A stretch of DNA of 8,395 bases from CAMDWQ01 sp964497635 (GCA_964497635.1 CAZCDB010000059.1:1-8395); one strand, 5' to 3'; counted from the first letter of the stretch, positions 1 through 6,667 are shown. Notes: generated by a model from the sequence alone, not told the origin. Numbers and translations: made by a program.

Positions 1-78
1 ACCGCTGATGAGAGAGAATTTGAGAAATCTGCGGGAGAGTTTGAAGTTTTGTTGAAGAGCATTCGATTTCAAAAATAA
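1..78 (+). CDS. C-terminal end of an unidentified upstream protein (partial)
   Basis: The first reading frame is open from the window edge to a TAA at 76-78 and encodes 25 residues ending in the segment LLKSIRFQK. The piece is rich in Glu, Lys and Phe and looks like the amphipathic last helix or strand of a soluble or secreted protein, but it is too short to assign to a family. The gene ends 33 bases before the next start codon with no hairpin in between, so it may be co-transcribed with the SPFH gene. That it is coding is an inference from the open frame and the compact spacing to the next gene. Confidence 0.5.
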   Translation, partial: TADEREFEKSAGEFEVLLKSIRFQK

Positions 79-111
79 CCTAGGAAGTATTTTTTAGATA
101 AAGGAGACACA

Positions 112-1380
112 ATGAACGTTCTAATGATAGCGGCTGTCGTTGTTGGTGTGATTTTGCTCTACGTTTTACGGCACATCTTGGGCGGTATGGTGGGACTTTT
201 TCGCATTGTCCCTCCGAATGAAGCCCATATCCGCGTGATGAGAAATCGTAAGGATATTTTCTCAATCCGCAGTGGGAAGACCTCGTACTGGTTTGTGCCT
301 TTCATCACCAAACTCAACCAACTGCCTTTATGCAATCTCACAATCCCGGTCAATGACATCAAGCTCAACGATAAAAACATGGCTAAGTTCCAGTGCGACT
401 TGGTCTGTTTTATCAATATCCAAAATCTGGAGCTTGCGGTGGAGAGACTTGTACTCAGCGACTTGGAAAAGGATATGGGTTTTGATTTTGTGAAGCTTTC
501 GGAAGATTTTCGCTCCATCATGGAGAGTATCGGAAGAACCGTGGTGACCAAGCAGACGATTTTGGACATCTACATGAATCGTCATCTGTTAAGCGATGCG
601 ATTGTGAAGGAAGTCGCCGGAGTGTTTCCCAAGTGGGGAATTGAGCTGGTAAACCTTGAGCTTAAACACATCAAAGATACCGAACAGAGCACGATTATTT
701 TGGATATTGAGCGCAAGGTGGCTGCCGAAATCCGTCGTGACGCGGACGTTAAGATCGCTGAAACGACCCGAGAGGCTGAGATTGCCAAAGCCCAAGCGGA
801 GGAGGTTTATCGCAAGCGCCAAATCGAGAAAGACAAAGCGATCGGGATTGCTGAACAGATGAAAAATCAGGAAGTGGCAGTCATGAAAGCGGAAGCCAAC
901 CTGAAGGAAATTGAAGCGATCCGGACGATGGAGGTCGGAAAGGCTGAGATTGAAAGACAGAAAGTCCAAAAAATCTCGGATGCCGAAAAAATTAAGCTTA
1001 CCGTAGAAGCCGAAGGACAGGCCAATCACGTCAAGTCCGTCGGTCAGGCGGAGGCGGATGTGATACGCATCAAAAAAGAAGCGGATGCGGCCGGAACCCT
1101 GAAGCTGGCAGAGGCCCTCAAGCAGTTCAATGACGTAGCGCTCAACGTCAAGCTTTTGGATATCCAAAGAGATGTTCTGATTGAAAAGTATCATGCCTTG
1201 GCATCGATCGCCAAAGAAGCGGATATCAAGTGGATTATGAGCGGTCAAAACGCCCAGAATTTCTTCGGACTTAATCTGGATGCCGAGGGGGGTGCGAACC
1301 TAAAACAGTTTTTGGCTGAGTCGGGGGTGGATCTTAAAACACTGCTTCAAAGCGCCAAAGAAAACGTCACCAAAAAGTAG
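112..1380 (+). CDS. SPFH/flotillin-like membrane scaffold protein
   Basis: This 422-residue protein has one hydrophobic N-terminal segment (about residues 3-29). An SPFH (band 7) type domain follows at about 31-200 and opens with RIVPPNEAHIRV, typical of flotillins. Next comes a long Ala/Glu/Lys-rich coiled coil (about 200-335) with flotillin-like repeats such as AEAD and EAEI. The C-terminal part (about 336-422) includes a conserved-looking stretch near LLDIQRDVLIEKYHALASIA. Known members are membrane-anchored, oligomerise through the coiled coil and organise membrane microdomains or scaffold other membrane complexes; no enzymatic activity is expected. The ATG at 112 is supported by AAGGAG at 101-106, five bases upstream. 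The gene lies 39 bases before atpZ without a visible terminator, so read-through into the ATP synthase genes is plausible. The family call is firm. The specific role, and whether it is FloT-like or another SPFH subgroup, is not settled. Confidence 0.88.
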   Translation: MNVLMIAAVVVGVILLYVLRHILGGMVGLFRIVPPNEAHIRVMRNRKDIFSIRSGKTSYWFVPFITKLNQLPLCNLTIPVNDIKLNDKNMAKFQCDLVCFINIQNLELAVERLVLSDLEKDMGFDFVKLSEDFRSIMESIGRTVVTKQTILDIYMNRHLLSDAIVKEVAGVFPKWGIELVNLELKHIKDTEQSTIILDIERKVAAEIRRDADVKIAETTREAEIAKAQAEEVYRKRQIEKDKAIGIAEQMKNQEVAVMKAEANLKEIEAIRTMEVGKAEIERQKVQKISDAEKIKLTVEAEGQANHVKSVGQAEADVIRIKKEADAAGTLKLAEALKQFNDVALNVKLLDIQRDVLIEKYHALASIAKEADIKWIMSGQNAQNFFGLNLDAEGGANLKQFLAESGVDLKTLLQSAKENVTKK

Positions 1381-1391
1381 CCCGGGATTCA

Positions 1392-1421
1392 TTGACAAAA
1401 ACGAGGGGGGCTTGCTAGAAT
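1392..1421 (+). promoter_or_regulatory. Predicted sigma70-type promoter overlapping the atpZ start
   Basis: A perfect -35 hexamer TTGACA (1392-1397) is followed after 18 bases by TAGAAT (1416-1421), one mismatch from the TATAAT consensus. The -10 is preceded by TGC (1413-1415), giving the extended -10 pattern TGnTAnAAT. It sits in the only sizeable gap before the ATP synthase genes, where an operon promoter is expected. Transcription would begin near 1427-1429, just inside the atpZ frame and past its ATG at 1420, so this transcript would carry atpB onward but not an intact atpZ. Sequence match is direct; promoter function is inferred. Confidence 0.6.
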
Positions 1422-1650
1422 GCCTGCGAAAAAGATCGCGGATTGGAAAGAGATCAAGAATTTAGGCATTCTGACGACGGTTCCCCTGATCCTTCTGATA
1501 GGTCCCTTGGTCGGCTTCTTTGTAGGAAGTTGGATTGATCGTAAGGCCCATAGTTATCCATGGGTTACGATACTTTTTATAGGACTTGGGTTTGTCGCTT
1601 CGGGGCGTGAAGTCATACGCCTGATTAAGGAAATCTCCCGACAGTCTTAA
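1420..1650 (+). CDS. atpZ: AtpZ/AtpI-family accessory protein of the ATP synthase operon
   Basis: This 76-residue protein has a short basic N-terminus and two predicted membrane helices (about 17-38 and 48-66) joined by the polar turn WIDRKAHSYPW. The pattern GPLVGFFVGSWID followed by a second helix containing GLGFVASGREVIRLIK fits the small AtpZ (ATPase gene 1) family found at the head of bacterial atp operons. In alkaliphilic Bacillus, AtpZ has been proposed to act with AtpI in divalent cation transport linked to the synthase; its role elsewhere is unclear. The ATG at 1420 is the first possible start after an in-frame TGA at 1393-1395, and a G-rich GAGGGG stretch at 1403-1408 could serve as ribosome binding site. 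The start codon is embedded in the predicted promoter -10 element, so translation may depend on mRNA arriving from the SPFH gene. Its stop lies 19 bases before the next gene. Confidence 0.85.
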   Translation: MPAKKIADWKEIKNLGILTTVPLILLIGPLVGFFVGSWIDRKAHSYPWVTILFIGLGFVASGREVIRLIKEISRQS

Positions 1651-1669
1651 GTGTTTCTAGGAATATAAA

Positions 1670-2932
1670 ATGATCGAAGAATTGTTTAAAAAGCTTTCCC
1701 GCCTAGCGTTTATTTTTACGCTGGCTGGATCTATGTTCTTTTTTGCCCAATCCCAATGGATGAGTGGCCTAGGGGTCTGGGTCGGTGCGCTTTGGATTTT
1801 TTTAAACAGTTATTTTCTTTTTCATTTGGTCCAAGTGGGGACGCAGAGCAAAGTACGCATGAGCGATCGTATTCTTTTGATTTCCATTCTTAAATTTCCC
1901 GTGCTTTATATCGCTGGATATTTTATTTTAAAATCCAGAGTGTTTCCGATCGGTGGGATTTTGACAGGACTTTCCTTGTTTATCCTAGCCTATATTTTTA
2001 CGTGGATCCGCTTTAATGTTGGAAAACGCTCGGTTTTGATGCCGCTGATTTTGGGAACGATCTCTTTTCCTTTTTTTCATCAAGCCGTTGCTTGGTGCAG
2101 TGAAAGCGCTCATGCCGAGGGAGGACATGGGGGTGGTCATGAAGGCGGTGGCGCTCTCCATTTGACCAATCTTGTTGGTTTGCTGTCTGGCTGGCTCCCA
2201 AAATCTTTGGGAGATTTTTTAGTTGCCTATGAAAATGTGATTTTTGGCAGTGTAGTCATTATGGTTTTGTGTCTGATTTTTTATTTTGCCTCAAAAGATG
2301 CGAAATTGATTCCTGGTCGCCTGCAAGCTGCCTGTGAAGGGGTTGTCGAATGGCTCAATGATTTTGTCTGTGGTATTTTGGGGCCCCAGGGCCGCACTTA
2401 TACCCCCTTCCTAGGGACTCTCTTTCTCTACATTTGGACGATGAATCTGATTGGGCTTGTGCCTCTCATGAAGTCCAACACAGCCAACTCGATGACTTTG
2501 AAAGGTCCTGTGGCACTGCCGGTGCCCACGACGACGATAGCGCTTGCTTTGATTGTTTTTGTAGTGGTTCAGACGATTGGGATCCGAAAGCAGGGAATTA
2601 AGGGGTATTTGGATCATATGGCCGGAACCCCCCGCGATGCGTTTGGCTGGGTGATGTCACCACTGATGTTTGTGATCCATTTGATCGGAGAATTTGCCAA
2701 ACCTTTTAGCCTGACGTTTCGTCTTTTTTGTAATATCATGGGGGGCCACATTCTTGTGGCGGTATTTGTCGGGATGGGAGTGGCGGCGATGTTGATTCCT
2801 TTCCAGGCGCCTTTTTTAATTTTTGAAATTGCCACTAGTACGATCCAAGCTTTTGTTTTTACTTTGCTTAGCACGGTGTACATTGCGATGATGCTGCCTC
2901 ACGGCGATCATAGCGAAGAACACGCGCATTAA
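1670..2932 (+). CDS. atpB: AtpI-like domain fused to F1Fo ATP synthase subunit a
   Basis: This 420-residue protein is far longer than the usual 240-290 residues of subunit a. Residues 1-117 form an AtpI-like domain with four predicted helices (about 8-27, 31-54, 66-87, 91-112), including GVWVGALWIFLNSYFL, which resembles the ATP synthase I chain. Residues 118-149 look like a signal peptide and 150-164 are His/Gly-rich. Subunit a proper follows, with helices near 187-207, 244-264, 284-302 and two long C-terminal ones (about 343-408). R351 in SLTFRLFCN matches the essential E. coli Arg210, N355 matches Asn214 and Q393 matches Gln252. H360 and E386 stand where E. coli has Glu219 and His245, the arrangement also known from mitochondria. 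Subunit a supplies the two proton half-channels against the c ring. TAGGAA at 1658-1663 supports the ATG at 1670. A separate start at Met124 (2039) has only a weak, distant GGAAAA, so a fusion is the simplest reading. Confidence 0.93.
   Translation: MIEELFKKLSRLAFIFTLAGSMFFFAQSQWMSGLGVWVGALWIFLNSYFLFHLVQVGTQSKVRMSDRILLISILKFPVLYIAGYFILKSRVFPIGGILTGLSLFILAYIFTWIRFNVGKRSVLMPLILGTISFPFFHQAVAWCSESAHAEGGHGGGHEGGGALHLTNLVGLLSGWLPKSLGDFLVAYENVIFGSVVIMVLCLIFYFASKDAKLIPGRLQAACEGVVEWLNDFVCGILGPQGRTYTPFLGTLFLYIWTMNLIGLVPLMKSNTANSMTLKGPVALPVPTTTIALALIVFVVVQTIGIRKQGIKGYLDHMAGTPRDAFGWVMSPLMFVIHLIGEFAKPFSLTFRLFCNIMGGHILVAVFVGMGVAAMLIPFQAPFLIFEIATSTIQAFVFTLLSTVYIAMMLPHGDHSEEHAH
2021..2161 (+). other. Signal-peptide-like hinge and His/Gly linker inside atpB
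   Basis: Residues 118-164 of the fused protein join the AtpI-like part to subunit a. A basic GKR (118-120) precedes a hydrophobic stretch (about 122-142), then SESAHA ending at residue 149, which fits a signal peptidase AxA site, then EGGHGGGHEGGG. The AtpI-like domain with four helices should end in the cytoplasm, whereas subunit a normally begins on the outside, so this extra helix supplies the needed crossing. Whether it is cut by signal peptidase or kept as a membrane helix cannot be told from sequence. Confidence 0.55.
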
Positions 2933-2951
2933 TACATCACGAACCAAAACC

Positions 2952-2957
2952 AGGAGG
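2952..2957 (+). promoter_or_regulatory. Ribosome binding site that fixes the atpE start
   Basis: A full AGGAGG lies nine bases before the ATG at 2967. An in-frame TTG at 2961 is only three bases from it and is therefore an unlikely start. This is the strongest Shine-Dalgarno match among the atp genes here and sits in an A-rich leader (2933-2966). That fits the need for many c subunits per complex, although the link to stoichiometry is inference. Confidence 0.8.
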
Positions 2958-2966
2958 AAGTTGAAC

Positions 2967-3200
2967 ATGGATTACCAGTCAGCATTAGCCATCTTTTTAC
3001 CCTTATCACTCGGAATCGCGGCGTTTGGGTCCGCTCTGGGTTTAGGGAAAGCCGTCGCCAGCGCCATGGAAGCCACTGCTCGTCAGCCGGAAGCTTCCGG
3101 GAAGGTACTTGTCAACATGATGGCCGGTTGCGCCCTCATCGAAGCGTTGACGTTGTATGTTCTGATCGTTGTATTCGTTCTTTCAGGGAAGATTGCTTAA
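2967..3200 (+). CDS. atpE: F1Fo ATP synthase subunit c
   Basis: This 77-residue hairpin of two membrane helices forms the rotating c ring. The polar loop ARQPEA (R39) and the helix 2 carboxylate E59 in ALIEALTLYV lie exactly 20 residues apart, as in known c subunits (E. coli Arg41 and Asp61). E59 carries the translocated ion. At positions that bind sodium in Ilyobacter (Gln32, Ser66, Thr67) this protein has L26, A60 and L61, so it should be proton-specific. The retained Tyr (Y64) is not enough for sodium binding. Helix 1 keeps G21, G25 and G27 of the glycine motif but has V30 and A31 instead of later glycines. It also carries Lys28, one turn deeper than the usual loop-proximal lysine. The ATG at 2967 is chosen over TTG 2961 because of AGGAGG spacing. 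The gene lies 34 bases after atpB and 28 before atpF. Confidence 0.95.
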   Translation: MDYQSALAIFLPLSLGIAAFGSALGLGKAVASAMEATARQPEASGKVLVNMMAGCALIEALTLYVLIVVFVLSGKIA

Positions 3201-3228
3201 TCCAAATTTAGGCTAGATAAAGGAATTT

Positions 3229-3717
3229 ATGGAAAATCTTCCTATTTTGAAGGAAATCCTGGTTCAGATTTTTGGCTTTGTCATTGTTTTTTTTGTGATG
3301 AAGAAGTTTGCATGGAAGGGCCTTCTGGGTTCTATCGATGCGCGCCGCCAGAAAATCGAAGCAGAGTTTAAGGGCATTGAGGACCACAAGACCCGTCTAG
3401 CGGATCTTGAGAAAGACTATCGCGCTCGCTTAGAGCATATCGAGCAGGAAGCACGCGTCAAGATCCAAGAGGCGGCCAATGTGGGTGTGGCTCTGGCTCG
3501 CGATATTCAGGACAAGGCTCGAGCTGACGCGCAGAAGATGATTGACCGTGCGCAGGTGGAGATCTCGCAAGATGTCGCTAAAATCCGCCAGACGATGCGT
3601 GTGGAGATCGTAGAGTTATCTTCGATGATCTCGGAGAAAGTGATTCGCGAGAAACTCGATGCCAAAGAGCATGACCGACTGGTCGAGCAGTTCTTGACGG
3701 ATCTGCAGAAGGTCTAA
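3229..3717 (+). CDS. atpF: F1Fo ATP synthase subunit b
   Basis: This 162-residue subunit is close to the E. coli length of 156 and forms the peripheral stalk that holds F1 still against rotor torque. One membrane helix (about residues 8-24) is followed by the conserved-looking KKFAWKGLLGSIDARRQKI, where many b subunits have KFxWKP and a helix entering the cytoplasm. A long charged coiled coil follows (about 35-125). The C-terminal segment VELSSMISEKVIREKLD (128-144) is the part that usually contacts delta. Only one b gene is present, so the stalk is likely a b homodimer rather than a b/b' pair. AGGA at 3221-3224 sits four bases from the ATG. The stop codon is immediately followed by the atpH start, which suggests translational coupling. 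Confidence 0.95.
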   Translation: MENLPILKEILVQIFGFVIVFFVMKKFAWKGLLGSIDARRQKIEAEFKGIEDHKTRLADLEKDYRARLEHIEQEARVKIQEAANVGVALARDIQDKARADAQKMIDRAQVEISQDVAKIRQTMRVEIVELSSMISEKVIREKLDAKEHDRLVEQFLTDLQKV

Positions 3718-4272
3718 ATGATTAAAGATCATCTAGCGGCGGAGCGGTATGCACGAGCGCTTTTTGAAATTGCGCGCGTGCTCCACCGTGATGAGGAAAT
3801 CGAAGCCGAGCTTGAAAATATCTCCTCGGCCTTGAAGGCAGATCCTGAAATCGAGCGTCAGCTAGCCAATCCGGTTTTAAAGACGGCCGATAAGCGGAAG
3901 TTTTTGCAAAAGCTTTATCAGGAGCGTCGTCAGGATTTTTATGAGACGCTTTTGGATTTTTACACGGTTCTTTTTGAAAAAAATCGTTTTCCTCTGATTC
4001 ATGAAATCGCGATCAGTTTTAAGCGAATCGCCGATGAAGCACAGGGCCAGGGAGTGGCGCAGATACGCTCAGCTGTCGCGCTAAAGCCTGATCAGGAAGC
4101 CAGGATTGTCAATCGCCTGGAGGCGATGGCAGGCTACAAGATCACCGTGACCAAAGAAGTGGACCCGGCTCTTGTCGGAGGCGTGGTGGTCCGGATTAAA
4201 AATAAGATTATTGATGGGTCGGTCAAGTTTCAGATTGATTCAATGAAGAAAGAATTGGTTCAAATTCGTTAA
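3718..4272 (+). CDS. atpH: F1Fo ATP synthase subunit delta
   Basis: This 184-residue OSCP/delta subunit (177 in E. coli) sits on top of F1 and links the alpha N-termini to the b stalk. The N-terminal helical domain begins with ERYARALFEIA (9-19), typical of the family, and continues to about residue 105. The C-terminal domain holds the family signature, ALVGGVVVRI (151-160) followed by IDGSVKFQI (165-173). Its ATG directly abuts the atpF stop, and its ribosome binding site AGAAGG (3707-3712) lies inside the end of atpF, so the two are probably translated in a coupled way in equal-order amounts. Nothing is missing or truncated. The stop is 14 bases before atpA. Confidence 0.95.
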   Translation: MIKDHLAAERYARALFEIARVLHRDEEIEAELENISSALKADPEIERQLANPVLKTADKRKFLQKLYQERRQDFYETLLDFYTVLFEKNRFPLIHEIAISFKRIADEAQGQGVAQIRSAVALKPDQEARIVNRLEAMAGYKITVTKEVDPALVGGVVVRIKNKIIDGSVKFQIDSMKKELVQIR

Positions 4273-4286
4273 CAGGAGAAAGAAAT

Positions 4287-5798
4287 ATGGCGCTTCGCCC
4301 CGAAGAAATTACCAGTGTATTAAAACAGGAAATTAAAGATTTTAATGTCGGCGTCAAAATGGAGTCGACGGGTATCATCCTTTCCGTGGGGGATGGAATC
4401 GCGCGTATTTATGGTCTAGATGATTGTATGGCGGGGGAACTTTTGGAGCTGCCTGGGGGTGAGCTTGCAATCGCGCTGAACCTGGAAGAGTCCAATGTGG
4501 GTGCTGTGCTTTGCGGCGAAGGCAAAGGTATCAAAGAAGGCGACACGGTCAAGCGGACTGGAAAAATTGCAAGCATCCCCGTGGGTAAGAGTCTTTTGGG
4601 TCGCGTGGTAGATGCTCTGGGACGTCCCATCGATGGCAAAGGTCCTATCGTTTCCAGTGATTTTAGACCCATCGAGTTTAAAGCGCCCGGTGTTCTCGTG
4701 CGCGAATCCGTCAAAGAGCCTTTGCAGACGGGTATCAAAGCCATTGATGGCATGATTCCTATCGGGCGCGGACAACGTGAGCTTATCATTGGGGATCGTC
4801 AGACCGGAAAAACCGCAGTGGCGATTGATACCATCATCAACCAAAAAGGAAAAGACGTTCATTGTATTTATGTGGCGACGGGTCAGAAGGCTTCCAGCGT
4901 TTTATCTGTGATTAAAAAACTAGAAGAATTTGGAGCGATGGAATACACCACGGTGGTCAGTGCCACTGCCGATTCTCCAGCCACGCTTCAGTATTTAAGT
5001 CCTTACACTGGCGCTGCGATTGGGGAATATTATCTTTATAATGGCATGCATGCGCTGGTGATCTATGATGATTTGACCAAGCAGGCGGCAGCGTATCGTG
5101 AGCTCTCACTTCTTTTGCGCCGTCCTCCGGGGCGCGAGGCGTTTCCGGGTGATGTATTTTATCTTCACTCCAGACTTTTGGAACGCGCGGCCAAAATGAG
5201 AAAAGATTTGGGCGGCGGGAGCTTGACAGCTCTTCCGATTATCGAAACTCAGGCCGGAGACGTGTCTGGGTACATTCCCACCAACGTGATTTCCATCACG
5301 GACGGGCAGATTTATCTGGAAGCGGATCTATTTTTCCAAGGCGTGCGCCCAGCCATCAACGTGGGACTTTCCGTCTCTCGCGTGGGGGGTAATGCTCAAA
5401 CCAAGGCGATGAAAAAGGTTGCCGGAAAATTGCGCTTGGATTTGGCACAGTACCGGGAACTGGCGGCTTTCACGCAGTTTGGTTCCGACATGGACAAAGC
5501 GACTTTGGATCAGCTCAACCGTGGCTCACGTCTTGTCGAGGTGCTGAAGCAGGGACAATACACGCCGTTTTCCTTGGCTCAGCAGGTGAGCATTCTTTAT
5601 GTCGCGACCAAGGGTCTTTTGGATGATGTGGCTTTGGATAAAATCCAGGATTTTGAAAAAGGGTTTCATCCTTTCTTGGCCAAGAAATACCCCGACGCGG
5701 TCAATGATCTTGAAAAACAAAAAGAGCTGACGGATTCCGTGGCGCAGAAGCTAGAGCGGGCCGTGGCCGAATACAAGACAGAGTTCGCCAAAAAATAA
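4287..5798 (+). CDS. atpA: F1Fo ATP synthase subunit alpha
   Basis: This 503-residue non-catalytic nucleotide-binding subunit forms the F1 hexamer with beta. The beta-barrel N-terminal domain (about 1-95) includes the conserved GLDDCMAGELLELP. The nucleotide domain has Walker A GDRQTGKT (169-176) and a Walker B-like ALVIYDDLTKQ with D261. It also has the strongly conserved RRPPGREAFPGDVFYLHSRL (278-297) and the alpha/beta signature PAINVGLSVSRVGG (355-368). R365 in that signature is the arginine finger that completes the neighbouring beta catalytic site. The C-terminal helical domain follows from about 375. Length agrees with the family (513 in E. coli). AGGAG at 4274-4278 supports the ATG. 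The TAA stop shares one base with the atpG start (TAATG), a standard coupling arrangement. No anomaly was seen. Confidence 0.98.
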   Translation: MALRPEEITSVLKQEIKDFNVGVKMESTGIILSVGDGIARIYGLDDCMAGELLELPGGELAIALNLEESNVGAVLCGEGKGIKEGDTVKRTGKIASIPVGKSLLGRVVDALGRPIDGKGPIVSSDFRPIEFKAPGVLVRESVKEPLQTGIKAIDGMIPIGRGQRELIIGDRQTGKTAVAIDTIINQKGKDVHCIYVATGQKASSVLSVIKKLEEFGAMEYTTVVSATADSPATLQYLSPYTGAAIGEYYLYNGMHALVIYDDLTKQAAAYRELSLLLRRPPGREAFPGDVFYLHSRLLERAAKMRKDLGGGSLTALPIIETQAGDVSGYIPTNVISITDGQIYLEADLFFQGVRPAINVGLSVSRVGGNAQTKAMKKVAGKLRLDLAQYRELAAFTQFGSDMDKATLDQLNRGSRLVEVLKQGQYTPFSLAQQVSILYVATKGLLDDVALDKIQDFEKGFHPFLAKKYPDAVNDLEKQKELTDSVAQKLERAVAEYKTEFAKK

Positions 5799-6661
5799 TG
5801 GCATCCCTTCGGCAGATACGACGCCGCATGAAAAGCGTGCAGAGTATCAACTCCATCACCAAAGCGATGCAGATGATCTCGACGTTTCGCTTTAAGCGGG
5901 CGGAGAACCGATTTTCAAAGATTCGGTCCTATCTTTTGGAGCTTGAGGGAATTTTGTCCAATCTTTCGGCTTCGGTAGAGAAGCTGGAGCATCCGCTTTT
6001 CGAAAAGCGGACGATTCAGAGGAAAACGCTTTTGGTCATGGTGGGGGACAAGGGTCTTTGCGGATCCTACAACACCAATCTTTTAAAAGCGGCCCTTATC
6101 TGGAAAAAGCAAAACGCAGGTTTTGAAGTATCCCTGATTCCGGTGGGCAAAGTGGGTTACGAGGCCTTTAAGAAAAAAGGTTTTTCGCTTCCCTTGGCTT
6201 ATCCGGAGAAAGCGGGCGCTGATTTTATTTTGGCCAAGAAAATGTCGCAGGAAGTAAAAGATCTGTTTTTATCCGGCAAGACGGATGAAGTGAGCATGAT
6301 TTACACGCATTTTAAAGTGGGTGGGTCCGGACAGTCGAGGATTGAGCCGCTATATCCTTTAAGCCATTTGATTGAGGGCCAAAAAAAAGAAAAACGGCAG
6401 GCGGTGGAGTATATTTATGAGCCCGATTTTCAAAAAGTATTCTTTGATGTATTGCAGCGATATTTGGACGGAAAGATGTATCTCTCGCTTTTAGAGTCCC
6501 TGACTTCTGAATACAGCGCCCGCATGATGGCGATGAAGCAGGCCAGTGAAAACGGTGAAGAAGTTTTGCACGACCTGAAGCTTTTAAGAAATAAAACAAG
6601 ACAAGCGGTGATTACGCGCGAGCTTTCTGAGATTGTCAGCGGCGCTAGTATTTTAGTTTAA
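5798..6661 (+). CDS. atpG: F1Fo ATP synthase subunit gamma
   Basis: This 287-residue central shaft subunit has the same length as the E. coli protein. It turns inside the alpha3beta3 head and drives the beta conformational changes. The N-terminal helix carries the family pattern IRRRMKSVQSINSITKAMQM (7-26). The Rossmann-like middle domain contains GDKGLCGSYN (83-92). The C-terminal helix contains SEYSARMMAMKQASEN (237-252) and the end signature ITRELSEIVSGA (272-283). No extra cysteine-containing regulatory insertion of the chloroplast type is seen. Translation starts within the atpA stop codon, so expression is likely coupled to alpha. The stop lies 18 bases before atpD. Confidence 0.97.
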   Translation: MASLRQIRRRMKSVQSINSITKAMQMISTFRFKRAENRFSKIRSYLLELEGILSNLSASVEKLEHPLFEKRTIQRKTLLVMVGDKGLCGSYNTNLLKAALIWKKQNAGFEVSLIPVGKVGYEAFKKKGFSLPLAYPEKAGADFILAKKMSQEVKDLFLSGKTDEVSMIYTHFKVGGSGQSRIEPLYPLSHLIEGQKKEKRQAVEYIYEPDFQKVFFDVLQRYLDGKMYLSLLESLTSEYSARMMAMKQASENGEEVLHDLKLLRNKTRQAVITRELSEIVSGASILV

Positions 6662-6667
6662 TTTTTT

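Noticed and set aside
41..111. Promoter for the SPFH gene
   Set aside because: TTGAAG hexamers at 41-46 and 52-57 have no convincing -10 partner at a suitable distance, so nothing reliable can be called.
589..1248. Long minus-strand open frame (219 codons) opposite the SPFH gene
   Set aside because: It mirrors the codon pattern of the repetitive coiled-coil region on the + strand; its translation has no recognisable domain and it lies wholly inside a well-supported gene.
1381..1391. Terminator after the SPFH gene (CCCGGG palindrome)
   Set aside because: The six-base palindrome has no loop or following T run, so it cannot form a terminator hairpin.
2039..2932. Separate atpB gene starting at Met124 after an independent atpI
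   Set aside because: There is no stop codon between the two parts, and the only upstream purine stretch (GGAAAA, 2021-2026) is weak and 12 bases away. It remains a minor alternative, noted in the fusion finding.
2961..2966. TTG at 2961 as the atpE start
   Set aside because: It is only three bases from the AGGAGG, while the ATG at 2967 has ideal spacing.
3042..3158. Sodium-specific c ring
   Set aside because: Glu59 and Tyr64 are present, but the sodium ligands Gln, Ser and Thr are replaced by Leu26, Ala60 and Leu61, which points to protons.
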